From contig CAMDAY010000063.1 of NCBI GenBank assembly GCA_945888895.1, positions 1-10,104 on the forward strand: DNA of 10,104 nucleotides, in the 5' to 3' direction. Below the pieces are notes generated by a model. The model was not told where the DNA came from. It saw only the letters and a program-made list of their open reading frames with translations, and made no database searches. The position numbers were made by a program, and so were the translations under genes. Of the stretch, positions 1 to 6,308 are shown one piece after another. Numbering within the stretch: position 1 is the first letter of the stretch; the number at the start of each line of letters is the position of its first letter. The DNA comes from Dehalococcoides mccartyi (lineage in GTDB: Bacteria; Chloroflexota; Dehalococcoidia; UBA2979).

Positions 1-67
1 CCACCGTCCGCGGCAGGACATCGACGGGAGGCAGCACGACCGTGGTTCCGTTCATGAGCGCGAGCAT
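1..67 (-). CDS. 5' end of an unidentified divergent gene (partial)
   Basis: Reading the minus strand from an ATG at 67 gives MLALMNGTTVVLPPVDVLPR and then runs off the window edge. Nearly all codons end in G or C, as in the real genes here, and the frame stays open to the edge. A second in-frame ATG lies at 55. No Shine-Dalgarno sequence is visible. A TAAGAC hexamer (74-79 on the minus strand) sits exactly 6 nt before the ATG, echoing the leaderless layout of its neighbours, although its last base is not the preferred T. The piece is too short to identify. It would diverge from mazG and share its promoter region. Confidence 0.45.
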   Translation of the reverse strand, partial: MLALMNGTTVVLPPVDVLPRTV

Positions 68-77
68 ACGGCTGTCT

Positions 78-83
78 TACACT
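78..83 (+). promoter_or_regulatory. -10 element for a leaderless mazG transcript
   Basis: TACACT fits the TANNNT -10 consensus. It is followed by only 7 nt before the mazG ATG, so transcription would begin at or next to the start codon. No recognisable -35 hexamer and no Shine-Dalgarno sequence are present. Confidence 0.5.
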
Positions 84-90
84 GCGACAC

Positions 91-1125
91 ATGACCGATT
101 CGCCCTCCCTCGACGCCCTAGTCGCCGCCTTCGGCATCGCGCCGCACGAGGTGCAGGTGTTCGCCCCGGCGCATCCGCGCTTCGACGCCGCGCGCGGGCT
201 GATCGTGCTGGCGGCACAGTTCGATGCGGCACGACCCGTGGTGCGGCAGCGGTATGCGCCGGGCACCCCGGCACGCATCGCGCGTGCGACGGGCGTCGAG
301 ACGGCGACCGTCGCCGCGCTGCCCCTCGACGCCGACGCGTGGGCGCTGCCGGCACTGGCGCCGGAGGAGGACCGCGCGTCCATCGCGGGGCTGCGCGGGG
401 TGATGGAGCGGCTGTTCGCGCCTGACGGCTGCCCGTGGGACCGCGAGCAGACGCCGCAAACCCTGCGCCGCTACCTCCTCGAGGAGACGTACGAGTTCGT
501 CGACGCGATCGACCGGGACGACGCGGCCGGGATGCGGGAGGAGCTGGGCGACCTGTTCGCCCACCTGTTCATGCAGACCGCGCTCGCGCAGCAGGCCGGT
601 CGCTTCACCGCCGAGGAGGTCGCCGCGTACGCGCATGCGAAGTTCGTGCGCCGTCACCCGCACGTCTTCGGTGACGAGGAGGCCGCGACGAACGAGCAGC
701 TCCTCGACCGCTGGGAGGCGATCAAGCGGGCGGAACGTGCCGCGGACGGCGCGGCCACCGAGGCTCCCCCGCCTGGCGCGCTCGACTCGGTGCCAATGGC
801 CGCACCCTCACTCCAGCGAGTACAGTCGCTGCTTTCCCGCGCCCAGCGCGCTGGCCTCGACGCTCCGGGCGCGACACCAGCCGATGCTGCTCGTGCAGCC
901 ATCGAGGCAAACGACCCGGTCGCGCTGCTGGTGGCGGCGGTGCGGCTGGCGGAGGCCGCCGACGTGAACGCCGAGGAGGCGCTCCGCGAGGCCGGCCAGC
1001 GGTTCACCGTCGCATTCGCGAGCCTCGAGGCCGACGCCCGCACACGGGGTGCCGAGGTGGCCACCCTCGCCGCGGACCATCACGACGTCTGGGCGGCCCT
1101 CCACGCCCATTCGACACCTCGCTGA
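91..1125 (+). CDS. mazG: MazG nucleoside triphosphate pyrophosphohydrolase with half a methylase domain
   Basis: 344 aa. MazG hydrolyses (d)NTPs to NMP and pyrophosphate and clears aberrant nucleotides in the cytoplasm. Residues about 97-215 form a complete MazG domain: the signature CPWD (114-117) followed by DREQT, metal-binding EExxE at E131/E132/E135, and ExxD at E151/D154. Residues about 235-320 look like the second MazG repeat (LQRVQSLLSRAQRAGLDAP, then EEALREAGQRF). Its acidic cluster is degenerate, with D275 kept and the EE pair lost, so it is probably structural. Residues 1-95 resemble only the C-terminal half of the tetrapyrrole methylase domain found fused to MazG in YabN-type proteins; the SAM-binding half is absent. 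ATG 91 is chosen because the -10 element lies immediately upstream and the frame shows coding bias from its first codons. It ends in TGA. The identification is secure; the methylase-remnant reading is inference. Confidence 0.93.
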   Translation: MTDSPSLDALVAAFGIAPHEVQVFAPAHPRFDAARGLIVLAAQFDAARPVVRQRYAPGTPARIARATGVETATVAALPLDADAWALPALAPEEDRASIAGLRGVMERLFAPDGCPWDREQTPQTLRRYLLEETYEFVDAIDRDDAAGMREELGDLFAHLFMQTALAQQAGRFTAEEVAAYAHAKFVRRHPHVFGDEEAATNEQLLDRWEAIKRAERAADGAATEAPPPGALDSVPMAAPSLQRVQSLLSRAQRAGLDAPGATPADAARAAIEANDPVALLVAAVRLAEAADVNAEEALREAGQRFTVAFASLEADARTRGAEVATLAADHHDVWAALHAHSTPR

Positions 1126-1162
1126 CGCGGGCGCGATAGAAAATCCTGCGCCGGCAGCGACG

Positions 1163-1171
1163 TGCTACTGT
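1163..1171 (+). promoter_or_regulatory. Extended -10 promoter of the thioredoxin-like gene
   Basis: TGCTACTGT matches the extended -10 form TGnTANNNT and lies 38 bases after the mazG stop. It would start a transcript near 1178 and leave a leader of about 95 nt before the ATG at 1274. No good -35 is seen, which extended -10 promoters tolerate. Confidence 0.4.
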
Positions 1172-1181
1172 GTCCGCCTCA

Positions 1182-1234
1182 GATGTCCGCTGGCGCCCTC
1201 CCGGGCACTCCCCGCATCCCGCGGCCCGGACATC
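1182..1234 (+). promoter_or_regulatory. Long-range hairpin in the 5' leader of the thioredoxin-like gene
   Basis: GATGTCCG (1182-1189) and CGGACATC (1227-1234) are a perfect 8-bp inverted repeat enclosing 37 nt. Inside is a smaller GCCC/GGGC stem with a TCCC loop (1195-1206). The structure lies between the predicted transcription start and the ribosome binding site. It matches no riboswitch I recognise, so any regulatory role is inference. Confidence 0.35.
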
Positions 1235-1273
1235 GAACAAGACCCGCACGCATTGCTGGAAACAGGTGGACCC

Positions 1274-1894
1274 ATGACTGCATCCTCGACCATCCTCGCC
1301 AAGCAGGCCGCGCCGCCCGCGGACTCCGTCGTCACGCCGGAGCGCTTCGCTGAGGGCATGCGCACGTTCGCCGAGTGGCAGGCCGCCATCGAGAAGAACA
1401 AGGAAACGTTCCAGCGCCACTACGACGAGTACGTGCCGGACATGGGCGACATCGACGCGATCAAGGCGCTCGTCGAGCAGCACGGCGTCAAGGCGCTGAT
1501 CATTGGCGAGGACTGGTGCCCGGACGTGTGGCGCGGGCTGCCCGTCTTCTCTCGCGTCGGCGAGTTGACCGGCATGGAGACGCGTCACTTCCTGCGCGAC
1601 CTCAACAAGGACATCATGGCGGAGTTCCTGAAGGACGGTGAGTTCGAGTCCGTCCCGACCGTCGTCTTCTACGACAAGAACCACAAGTACCTGGGCCACT
1701 GGATCGAGCGCGCGGACCGCGCCAACGCCGAGATGCCGCCGCTGCGCAAGGTGATGGAGGGCAAGGAGCCCGGCACCCCGGCGCACGACGAGGCCCGCGC
1801 CCAGTACCAGCTCCTGACGTGGGACCACGCCGAGGACTGGCGCGCCGCCGAGGTTGCGGAGTTCCGTGCACTCCTCGAAGAGGCGCTCGCCTAG
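1274..1894 (+). CDS. Thioredoxin-fold protein with a single active-site cysteine
   Basis: 206 aa, cytoplasmic (no signal peptide or membrane segment). The segment from about residue 70 to 145 has the thioredoxin plan: a beta strand (KALIIGEDW), then WCPDV at 81-85 in the active-site position, then SVPTVVFYD with the cis-proline at P128. This layout matches the Thioredoxin_9-type family, whose members often read WCxDC. Here the second cysteine is V85, so a classical CxxC dithiol cycle is impossible; C82 is the only cysteine in the protein. An N-terminal helical stretch (TFAEWQAAIEKNKETF, 31-46) is also typical of this family. ATG 1274 is preceded by AGGTGG at 1265-1270, close to the start. An in-frame opening from 1049 would overlap mazG and lacks coding bias. 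The substrate is unknown. Its own promoter and terminator suggest a single-gene transcript. Confidence 0.85.
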   Translation: MTASSTILAKQAAPPADSVVTPERFAEGMRTFAEWQAAIEKNKETFQRHYDEYVPDMGDIDAIKALVEQHGVKALIIGEDWCPDVWRGLPVFSRVGELTGMETRHFLRDLNKDIMAEFLKDGEFESVPTVVFYDKNHKYLGHWIERADRANAEMPPLRKVMEGKEPGTPAHDEARAQYQLLTWDHAEDWRAAEVAEFRALLEEALA

Positions 1895-1900
1895 CCTCGA

Positions 1901-1950
1901 CGCAGAACGCGAGTAACGAGACGGGCCGCCCGATGGGCGGCCCTTCTGCG
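1901..1950 (+). terminator. Strong hairpin terminator after the thioredoxin-like gene
   Basis: GGGCCGCCC (1923-1931) pairs perfectly with GGGCGGCCC (1935-1943) around a GAT loop, 28 bases after the stop. It is followed by TTCTGCG. An outer stem, CGCAGAA (1901-1907) with TTCTGCG (1944-1950), may reinforce it across a 15-nt one-sided bulge. The T run is short. It also separates this gene from the convergent zinc ribbon gene. Confidence 0.7.
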
Positions 1951-1968
1951 TGTCTGCGGGACGAGGAG

Positions 1969-2643
1969 CTAGCGCTCGCCCTCGGTGCGGGAACGCGGGC
2001 GCGGGCGCGGCGGCTGGTCACCACCCTGATCCGCAGGGCGTCGAGGCAGCGGTGCCGGCTCATCGTCCTCGCGGTCGTCGCTCGGACGGCCGGCGGCGCG
2101 CCGGATCGCCTCGACGGCGGCCTCGCGCGTCGCGGCGGCACGCGAGGTCTGAGGCGCAGCGTCCTCGGCGGCGTAGCGTGCCTCGGCCTGCGGCGCGGTG
2201 CGCGGTGTGGCGCAGTACGGGCAGAAGCGCCACGAGAGCCGCAACTGGCGGCCGCAGCGGCTGCACCCCTGCTTCACTGGCGTCGCGCAGAACGCGCACA
2301 CGGCGAACTCGTCCTGCACTGGACGACGGCAGTTGGGGCAGGCGCTCACCGTCTGCAGTTCGGACAGGAGTGCTTCCTGTTCGAGCTGGCGGTCATACGC
2401 GGCGGTCAGCGTGTCGGACGGACGCAGGATGAGGTAGATCGGCAGGCCCACCAGCGGAAACACTACCGCGATCGCGACGCTGATCCAGTGCGAAGTGGGG
2501 TCGGTCGTGCGCGAGCGAATGTCGCGGAAGACCCAGAGCACCGACGCGAGCCAGATGATCAGCAGGTAGGCGAAGATCAGCGCGCCGAAGAGCTGCGCCG
2601 TCGCTTGCCAGCTGCCGCCGGGCGAGCTCAACAAGACATCCAT
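1969..2643 (-). CDS. Membrane-anchored double zinc ribbon protein
   Basis: 224 aa. Two hydrophobic helices, about residues 14-39 (LFGALIFAYLLIIWLASVLW) and 53-73 (WISVAIAVVFPLVGLPIYLI), are followed by a short charged linker. Then come two zinc ribbons built from four CxxC knuckles: C102/C105, C116/C119, C127/C130 and C141/C144. The tail from about residue 148 is Pro/Arg/acidic-rich and probably disordered. The ribbons would lie on one side of the membrane, most likely cytoplasmic. ATG 2643 is chosen because GGAGGG lies 7 nt upstream (2651-2656, minus strand); an opening 15 codons further upstream has no such site. The pattern is that of DZANK-like ribbons fused to a membrane hairpin. No catalytic residues are visible and the function is unknown. 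It diverges from pcrA and shares a 215-base control region with it. Confidence 0.82.
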   Translation of the reverse strand: MDVLLSSPGGSWQATAQLFGALIFAYLLIIWLASVLWVFRDIRSRTTDPTSHWISVAIAVVFPLVGLPIYLILRPSDTLTAAYDRQLEQEALLSELQTVSACPNCRRPVQDEFAVCAFCATPVKQGCSRCGRQLRLSWRFCPYCATPRTAPQAEARYAAEDAAPQTSRAAATREAAVEAIRRAAGRPSDDREDDEPAPLPRRPADQGGDQPPRPRPRSRTEGER

Positions 2644-2668
2644 TGGTGATCCCTCCCCCCGCGAGTTC

Positions 2669-2677
2669 AGGCTAGCA
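2669..2677 (-). promoter_or_regulatory. Extended -10 promoter of the zinc ribbon gene
   Basis: On the minus strand TGCTAGCCT matches TGnTANNNT and begins with the same TGCTA as the promoter at 1163. It would give a leader of about 20 nt containing the GGAGGG ribosome binding site. Confidence 0.4.
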
Positions 2678-2731
2678 CGGGTGTGCATTCACGGGCGAAG
2701 CGCTGCATTGCAGCTGGGACGCGAGTGGGAG

Positions 2732-2754
2732 CGGCCGGGGCTCCGCCCCGGCTG
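2732..2754. repeat. GC-rich hairpin in the zinc ribbon/pcrA divergent region
   Basis: GCCGGGGC (2734-2741) and GCCCCGGC (2745-2752) form a perfect 8-bp stem with a TCC loop, extendable by a G-T and a C-G pair. It contains GGGGCTCCGCCCC, a motif often dispersed in high-GC intergenic regions. No T run follows and no gene ends here, so a terminator role is unlikely. Confidence 0.5.
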
Positions 2755-2758
2755 GACC

Positions 2759-2774
2759 GGTGATCTGCATCACA
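2759..2774. promoter_or_regulatory. CRP/FNR-like palindrome upstream of pcrA
   Basis: GGTGA-TCTGCA-TCACA matches 9 of 10 defined positions of the CRP-type consensus TGTGA-N6-TCACA; its core GTGATCTGCATCAC is a perfect 5+4+5 palindrome. It lies about 85 bases before pcrA and 115 before the zinc ribbon gene, so it could control either. The regulator is not in the window. Confidence 0.35.
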
Positions 2775-2785
2775 ACGGCCGCGGT

Positions 2786-2794
2786 TGTGGATAG
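2786..2794 (-). promoter_or_regulatory. DnaA-box-like sequence upstream of pcrA
   Basis: TGTGGATAG differs at one position from TGTGGATAA, the reverse complement of the DnaA box TTATCCACA. A weaker oppositely oriented match, TTGACCACA (7 of 9), follows at 2800-2808. Two imperfect sites do not make an origin; DnaA-linked control of the helicase is only a possibility. Confidence 0.2.
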
Positions 2795-2846
2795 GTGCGT
2801 TGACCACAGGGGCATGTCTTCGGAGGCCCTTCCCGTAACGCGCTCA

Positions 2847-2852
2847 TAGAAT
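2847..2852 (+). promoter_or_regulatory. -10 element for a leaderless pcrA transcript
   Basis: TAGAAT, one base from the ideal TATAAT, lies exactly 6 nt before the pcrA ATG, placing the transcription start at the start codon. No Shine-Dalgarno sequence is present. Confidence 0.55.
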
Positions 2853-2858
2853 CGAGCC

Positions 2859-5075
2859 ATGACATCCCTGACCGACACGTTGAACGAGGCCCAGCGACGC
2901 GCCGTCGAGGTCCCTGGCGGGCCGCTGATGATCCTCGCCGGGCCGGGGTCGGGGAAGACGCGCGTCATCACACATCGCATCGCGCACCTGGTGCAGGAGC
3001 GCGGCATCCCGCCCTGGCGGATCCTCGCCGTTACGTTCACGAACAAGGCCGCACGCGAGATGCGCGAGCGCATCGAGGTGCTCCTCGGCGATAAGGCGAC
3101 GTCGCTCACCATGGGGACGTTCCACTCGATCTGCGCCCGCCTGCTCCGCCGGGAGGGGGAGGCGATCGGGCTGTCGCGAGACTTCGTGATCTACGACACC
3201 GATGACCAGATGTCGCTGATCCGCACGATCGAGACTGAACTCGACATCGACCAGAAGCGCTTCACACCTCGCGCAATCCTCTCCGCGATCTCATCCGCGA
3301 AGAACGAGCGCCGCGATGCTGCCTCATTCGGCTGTTCCGTCGACAACTACTTCGAGGAGATCGTGGGGCGCGTGTTCGAGCGGTACGAGGCCGCCCTGCG
3401 CCGCTCGGGGGCGGTCGACTTCGACGACCTCCTCGGCCGGACACTCGAGCTGTTCGAGAAGCATCCCGAGATCCAGCACCAGTACGCGGAGCGGTACCTG
3501 TTCGCGCTGGTGGACGAGTTCCAGGACACGAATCTTGTCCAGTATCAACTTGCTCGGGCACTGTCGTCCGTGCATGGAAACCTGACCGTCGTCGGCGACC
3601 CCGACCAGTCGATCTACTCGTGGCGCGCGGCCGACATCCGCAACCTGCTCGACTTCGAGCGTGACTTTCCCGGGGCCACCACCGTGCTCCTCGAGCAGAA
3701 CTACCGGTCAACGGGGCACATCCTGCGCGTGGCGCACGCGATCATCTCGAAGGCCGAGGGGCGCCCCGAGAAGGACCTGTGGACCTCGAACCCCGACGGC
3801 GAGCGCGTCGTGGAGTACGAGGCGACGTATGGCGAGGAGGAGGCGCAGTTCATCGGCGGCGAAATCCAGCGCCTGCTGCGCGGCGACCGGTTCAAGACCT
3901 CGGACATCGCGGTCATGTACCGCACCAACGCCCAGTCGAGAGCGATCGAAGAGGCGTTCATCGCGATGGGCGTGCGCTATCGCATCGTGGGCGGCACGCG
4001 GTTCTACGACCGACGCGAGGTGCGCGACCTGATCGCTTACCTCCGCATCGTCCACAACGAGTACGACACGGTCGCCTTCGATCGCATCGTGAACGTCCCC
4101 ACGCGCGGCATCGGCGAGACGACGGTGAACACGCTGATCGCGGCGTCCGTGGAGATGGGCATCTCGGTCCTCGCAGTAGCGCACCGTGCTGTCTACGGGC
4201 CGCTCGGCGACGGGGTGCCCGTGCTCTCGACGCGCGCACGAGGGGCGATCCAGGGCTTCCTCGAGATCGTGGAGAGCTTCGGCGCGCAGCGCGACAACAT
4301 GAGCGTCGCGCAGCTCCTCGACCGGCTGCTCGCACAGGTGGACTACCGCGCCCACCTCACGAAAACCGACCGTGAGCACGCCGATGTCCGCTGGGAGAAC
4401 GTCCAGGAACTTCGCAACGTGGCGGCGCAGTACGAGGAGGTCGAGGAAGACTCATCGCTCGCGGCGTTCCTCGAAGAGGTCGCGCTGGTCTCGGACGTCG
4501 ACGACCCGGAGTCGGACACGCCCGACGCCGTCACGCTGATCACGCTGCACTCCGCGAAGGGCCTGGAGTACGACGTGGTGTTCATGCCGGGCATGGAGGA
4601 GGGGCTGCTGCCCCACATCCGCGCCCTGGATGACCCCGCCCAGATGGAGGAGGAGCGGCGGATCTGCTACGTGGGGATCACCCGCGCCCGCGAGCGCCTC
4701 TACCTGAGTCGCGCGCGCCGCCGTTTCATGTACGGACAGGTGAAGGGCAACCCGGCCTCCCGCTTCCTGCGCGACCTGCCGGAGGAGGACATCGTCTCTC
4801 CCGTCGGCGCGACGCCAAGGCGCGACTCCGATGGCCTCGAAGGGCGCGGCCTGCGCGCCGCTGCCGCCGCCCGGCGCGACGAGGACCAGACGGAGCAGCG
4901 CGCCTTTGCCCCGGGTGAGCGTGTGCGCCACCACACCTTCGGCGTGGGGACGGTGGTCGGTTGCCAGCCCGTGCCCGGTGACATGCAGGTCACGGTCGCC
5001 TTCCAGGGTCAGGGCGTGAAGAAGATGCTGCAGTCCTTCGCGCGCCTCGAGCCGGCCGCCGAGGAGTGGGCGTAG
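2859..5075 (+). CDS. pcrA: PcrA/UvrD-type superfamily 1A DNA helicase
   Basis: 738 aa, the usual family length. This is an ATP-driven 3'-5' single-strand translocase acting in nucleotide excision and mismatch repair, in removal of recombination filaments and at stalled RNA polymerase. All helicase motifs are present: Q motif with Q12, Walker A AGPGSGKT (K33), Ia TFTNKAA (about 59-65), motif II VDEFQDT (D219/E220), motif III GDPDQSIYSWR (246-256), motif IV EQNYRS (279-284), motif V TLHSAKGLE (562-570) and motif VI VGITRARERL (605-614). After a charged linker, residues about 688-732 (GERVRHHTFGVGTVVG onward) form the C-terminal Tudor-like domain that contacts RNA polymerase in PcrA, which favours pcrA over a generic UvrD. 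The ATG at 2859 follows the -10 element directly. It converges with the site-2 protease gene, leaving only 13 bases between the stops. Confidence 0.96.
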   Translation: MTSLTDTLNEAQRRAVEVPGGPLMILAGPGSGKTRVITHRIAHLVQERGIPPWRILAVTFTNKAAREMRERIEVLLGDKATSLTMGTFHSICARLLRREGEAIGLSRDFVIYDTDDQMSLIRTIETELDIDQKRFTPRAILSAISSAKNERRDAASFGCSVDNYFEEIVGRVFERYEAALRRSGAVDFDDLLGRTLELFEKHPEIQHQYAERYLFALVDEFQDTNLVQYQLARALSSVHGNLTVVGDPDQSIYSWRAADIRNLLDFERDFPGATTVLLEQNYRSTGHILRVAHAIISKAEGRPEKDLWTSNPDGERVVEYEATYGEEEAQFIGGEIQRLLRGDRFKTSDIAVMYRTNAQSRAIEEAFIAMGVRYRIVGGTRFYDRREVRDLIAYLRIVHNEYDTVAFDRIVNVPTRGIGETTVNTLIAASVEMGISVLAVAHRAVYGPLGDGVPVLSTRARGAIQGFLEIVESFGAQRDNMSVAQLLDRLLAQVDYRAHLTKTDREHADVRWENVQELRNVAAQYEEVEEDSSLAAFLEEVALVSDVDDPESDTPDAVTLITLHSAKGLEYDVVFMPGMEEGLLPHIRALDDPAQMEEERRICYVGITRARERLYLSRARRRFMYGQVKGNPASRFLRDLPEEDIVSPVGATPRRDSDGLEGRGLRAAAAARRDEDQTEQRAFAPGERVRHHTFGVGTVVGCQPVPGDMQVTVAFQGQGVKKMLQSFARLEPAAEEWA

Positions 5076-5088
5076 CGCCCGCGGCCGC

Positions 5089-6240
5089 CTACTTGCCGGA
5101 CTCCGCGAGGCGCTGACGCGTCTCCAGGCGCTGCAACACATCCCCACGACTGAGTACGCCAACCATGCGGCCATCCTCGACGACGGGGAGCTGGTGGACG
5201 TCCCGCTCGGTCATCGCACGCGTCGCGTCCAGCAGTGGCGTGCTCGGGATGACGGTGATGATGCGCTCGGCGGGGATCATGACGTCGCGCGCGGTCATCG
5301 AGGACAGACGCTCGTTCGGGATCGACGCGAGATCCGAGACGGTGAACAGTCCGAGCACGCGGCCCTCCGTGCCGACGAACACGGCACGCTCGCCCCGCCC
5401 GATCACGCGGTCCTGGACAACCCGCATCAGGTTCGCGCTGGCATCCACAGGTTCGGGCGCCGGACGCATCACGTCGCGAACGCTAACGCCATCCAGCGCG
5501 CGCTCGAGGATCATCTGTCCGTAGGCCGATTCGGCGGCGGTCTTGAGGAAGAGACCGATCAGCACGAACCACACGCCGCTCAGGCTGCGCGTGGTCAGCG
5601 ACAGCGCGATCCCGATGCCGATCATCCCCCATGCCAGCACGGCGCCGGAGCGCGTCGCGATCCTCGTGGATTTCGTGAGGTCGCCGGAGGATGCCCAGAA
5701 GATCGCGCGCAGCACCCGGCCGCCATCCAGGGGATAGCCGGGGATCAGATTGAAGATGCCCAGCATGATGTTCGTCCCGCCGAGGTACATCATGGTGCCG
5801 GAAATGAACGTGACGGCAGACGATGGGCCATCGGCGGGCAGCACCCACCACAGGACGCCCATCAGCAACCCCAGCACCACCGACATCAGCGGCCCCGCGA
5901 TCGCGATCCGGAACTCCTGCCCGGCGGTGCGCATCTCACCCTCGATGTTCGACACACCGCCGAGGACGAAGAGGGTGATGGAGGGCACCTTCATCTGGTA
6001 GTGCTGCGCGACAAAGGCGTGCGACAGCTCGTGCAGCAGGACAGATCCGAAGAACACCAGGGCTGCGGCGAACGCCCCGAACCAGCGCTGGGTATCGTTC
6101 CATTCCGGGACGATGTCGCGCAGGATCGTGCTCTGGAGGTTCCACGAGACCAGCGCGAATACCGCGAGCCACGTCCAATGAACGCGAATCGCGATGCCAC
6201 GCACGCGCCCAATGAGAATGCCGCCGCCGTTGAGGTCCAT
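5089..6240 (-). CDS. Site-2 intramembrane zinc metalloprotease with two CBS domains
   Basis: 383 aa, integral membrane protein of the M50 (S2P/SpoIVFB, Rip3-like) group, which cleaves transmembrane segments to release signalling factors. Zinc ligands and catalytic glutamate: HELSH at 70-74 (H70, E71, H74) in the second membrane helix, and NLIPGYPLDGG at 164-174 (D172). Further helices lie at about 117-135, 143-163, 200-216 and 222-238. Two CBS domains follow, about 252-308 (starting VSVRDVM) and 316-373 (TARDVM ... VHQLPVVEDGRMVGVLSRGDV), and probably bind an adenine nucleotide to gate the protease. ATG 6240 is chosen because TATCAT lies 6 nt upstream; an extension of about 100 residues in the same frame lacks family similarity and overlaps the preceding gene. 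It lies 68 bases downstream of the DRTGG gene on the same strand, with its own promoter. The substrate is unknown. Confidence 0.93.
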   Translation of the reverse strand: MDLNGGGILIGRVRGIAIRVHWTWLAVFALVSWNLQSTILRDIVPEWNDTQRWFGAFAAALVFFGSVLLHELSHAFVAQHYQMKVPSITLFVLGGVSNIEGEMRTAGQEFRIAIAGPLMSVVLGLLMGVLWWVLPADGPSSAVTFISGTMMYLGGTNIMLGIFNLIPGYPLDGGRVLRAIFWASSGDLTKSTRIATRSGAVLAWGMIGIGIALSLTTRSLSGVWFVLIGLFLKTAAESAYGQMILERALDGVSVRDVMRPAPEPVDASANLMRVVQDRVIGRGERAVFVGTEGRVLGLFTVSDLASIPNERLSSMTARDVMIPAERIITVIPSTPLLDATRAMTERDVHQLPVVEDGRMVGVLSRGDVLQRLETRQRLAESGK

Positions 6241-6246
6241 GGGTGA

Positions 6247-6252
6247 ATGATA
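6247..6252 (-). promoter_or_regulatory. -10 element for a leaderless site-2 protease transcript
   Basis: On the minus strand TATCAT lies exactly 6 nt before the ATG at 6240. No Shine-Dalgarno sequence is present. A possible -35, TTGGCA (6273-6278), would be 20 nt away, longer than ideal. Confidence 0.5.
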
Positions 6253-6253
6253 A

Positions 6254-6269
6254 CCGTCCGCGGGGACGG
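6254..6269. promoter_or_regulatory. Inverted repeat inside the site-2 protease promoter
   Basis: CCGTCC-GCGG-GGACGG is a perfect 6-bp inverted repeat with a 4-nt centre, beginning one base upstream of the -10 element. In that position, between -10 and -35, a bound protein would block RNA polymerase, so it is a candidate operator. No regulator is known here. Confidence 0.3.
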
Positions 6270-6308
6270 GCGTGCCAACCTCGATTAGCGTGGGGCACGC
6301 GGCGTCGG

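Noticed and set aside
42..425. 127-residue open frame overlapping the start of mazG
   Set aside because: Arg-rich shadow in the wrong frame; the mazG frame has all family motifs.
1819..2649. 276-residue open frame opposite the zinc ribbon gene
   Set aside because: It is an Arg/Ala-rich shadow frame without motifs. The minus frame has four CxxC pairs, membrane helices and a good ribosome binding site.
5194..6246. 350-residue plus-strand open frame opposite the site-2 protease
   Set aside because: Low-complexity His/Arg/Asp-rich shadow. The minus frame carries HELSH, the PLDGG motif and two CBS domains.
6288..6300. GCGTG-GGG-CACGC hairpin after the DRTGG gene as a terminator
   Set aside because: Only 5 bp and no T run in the direction of transcription; too weak to call.
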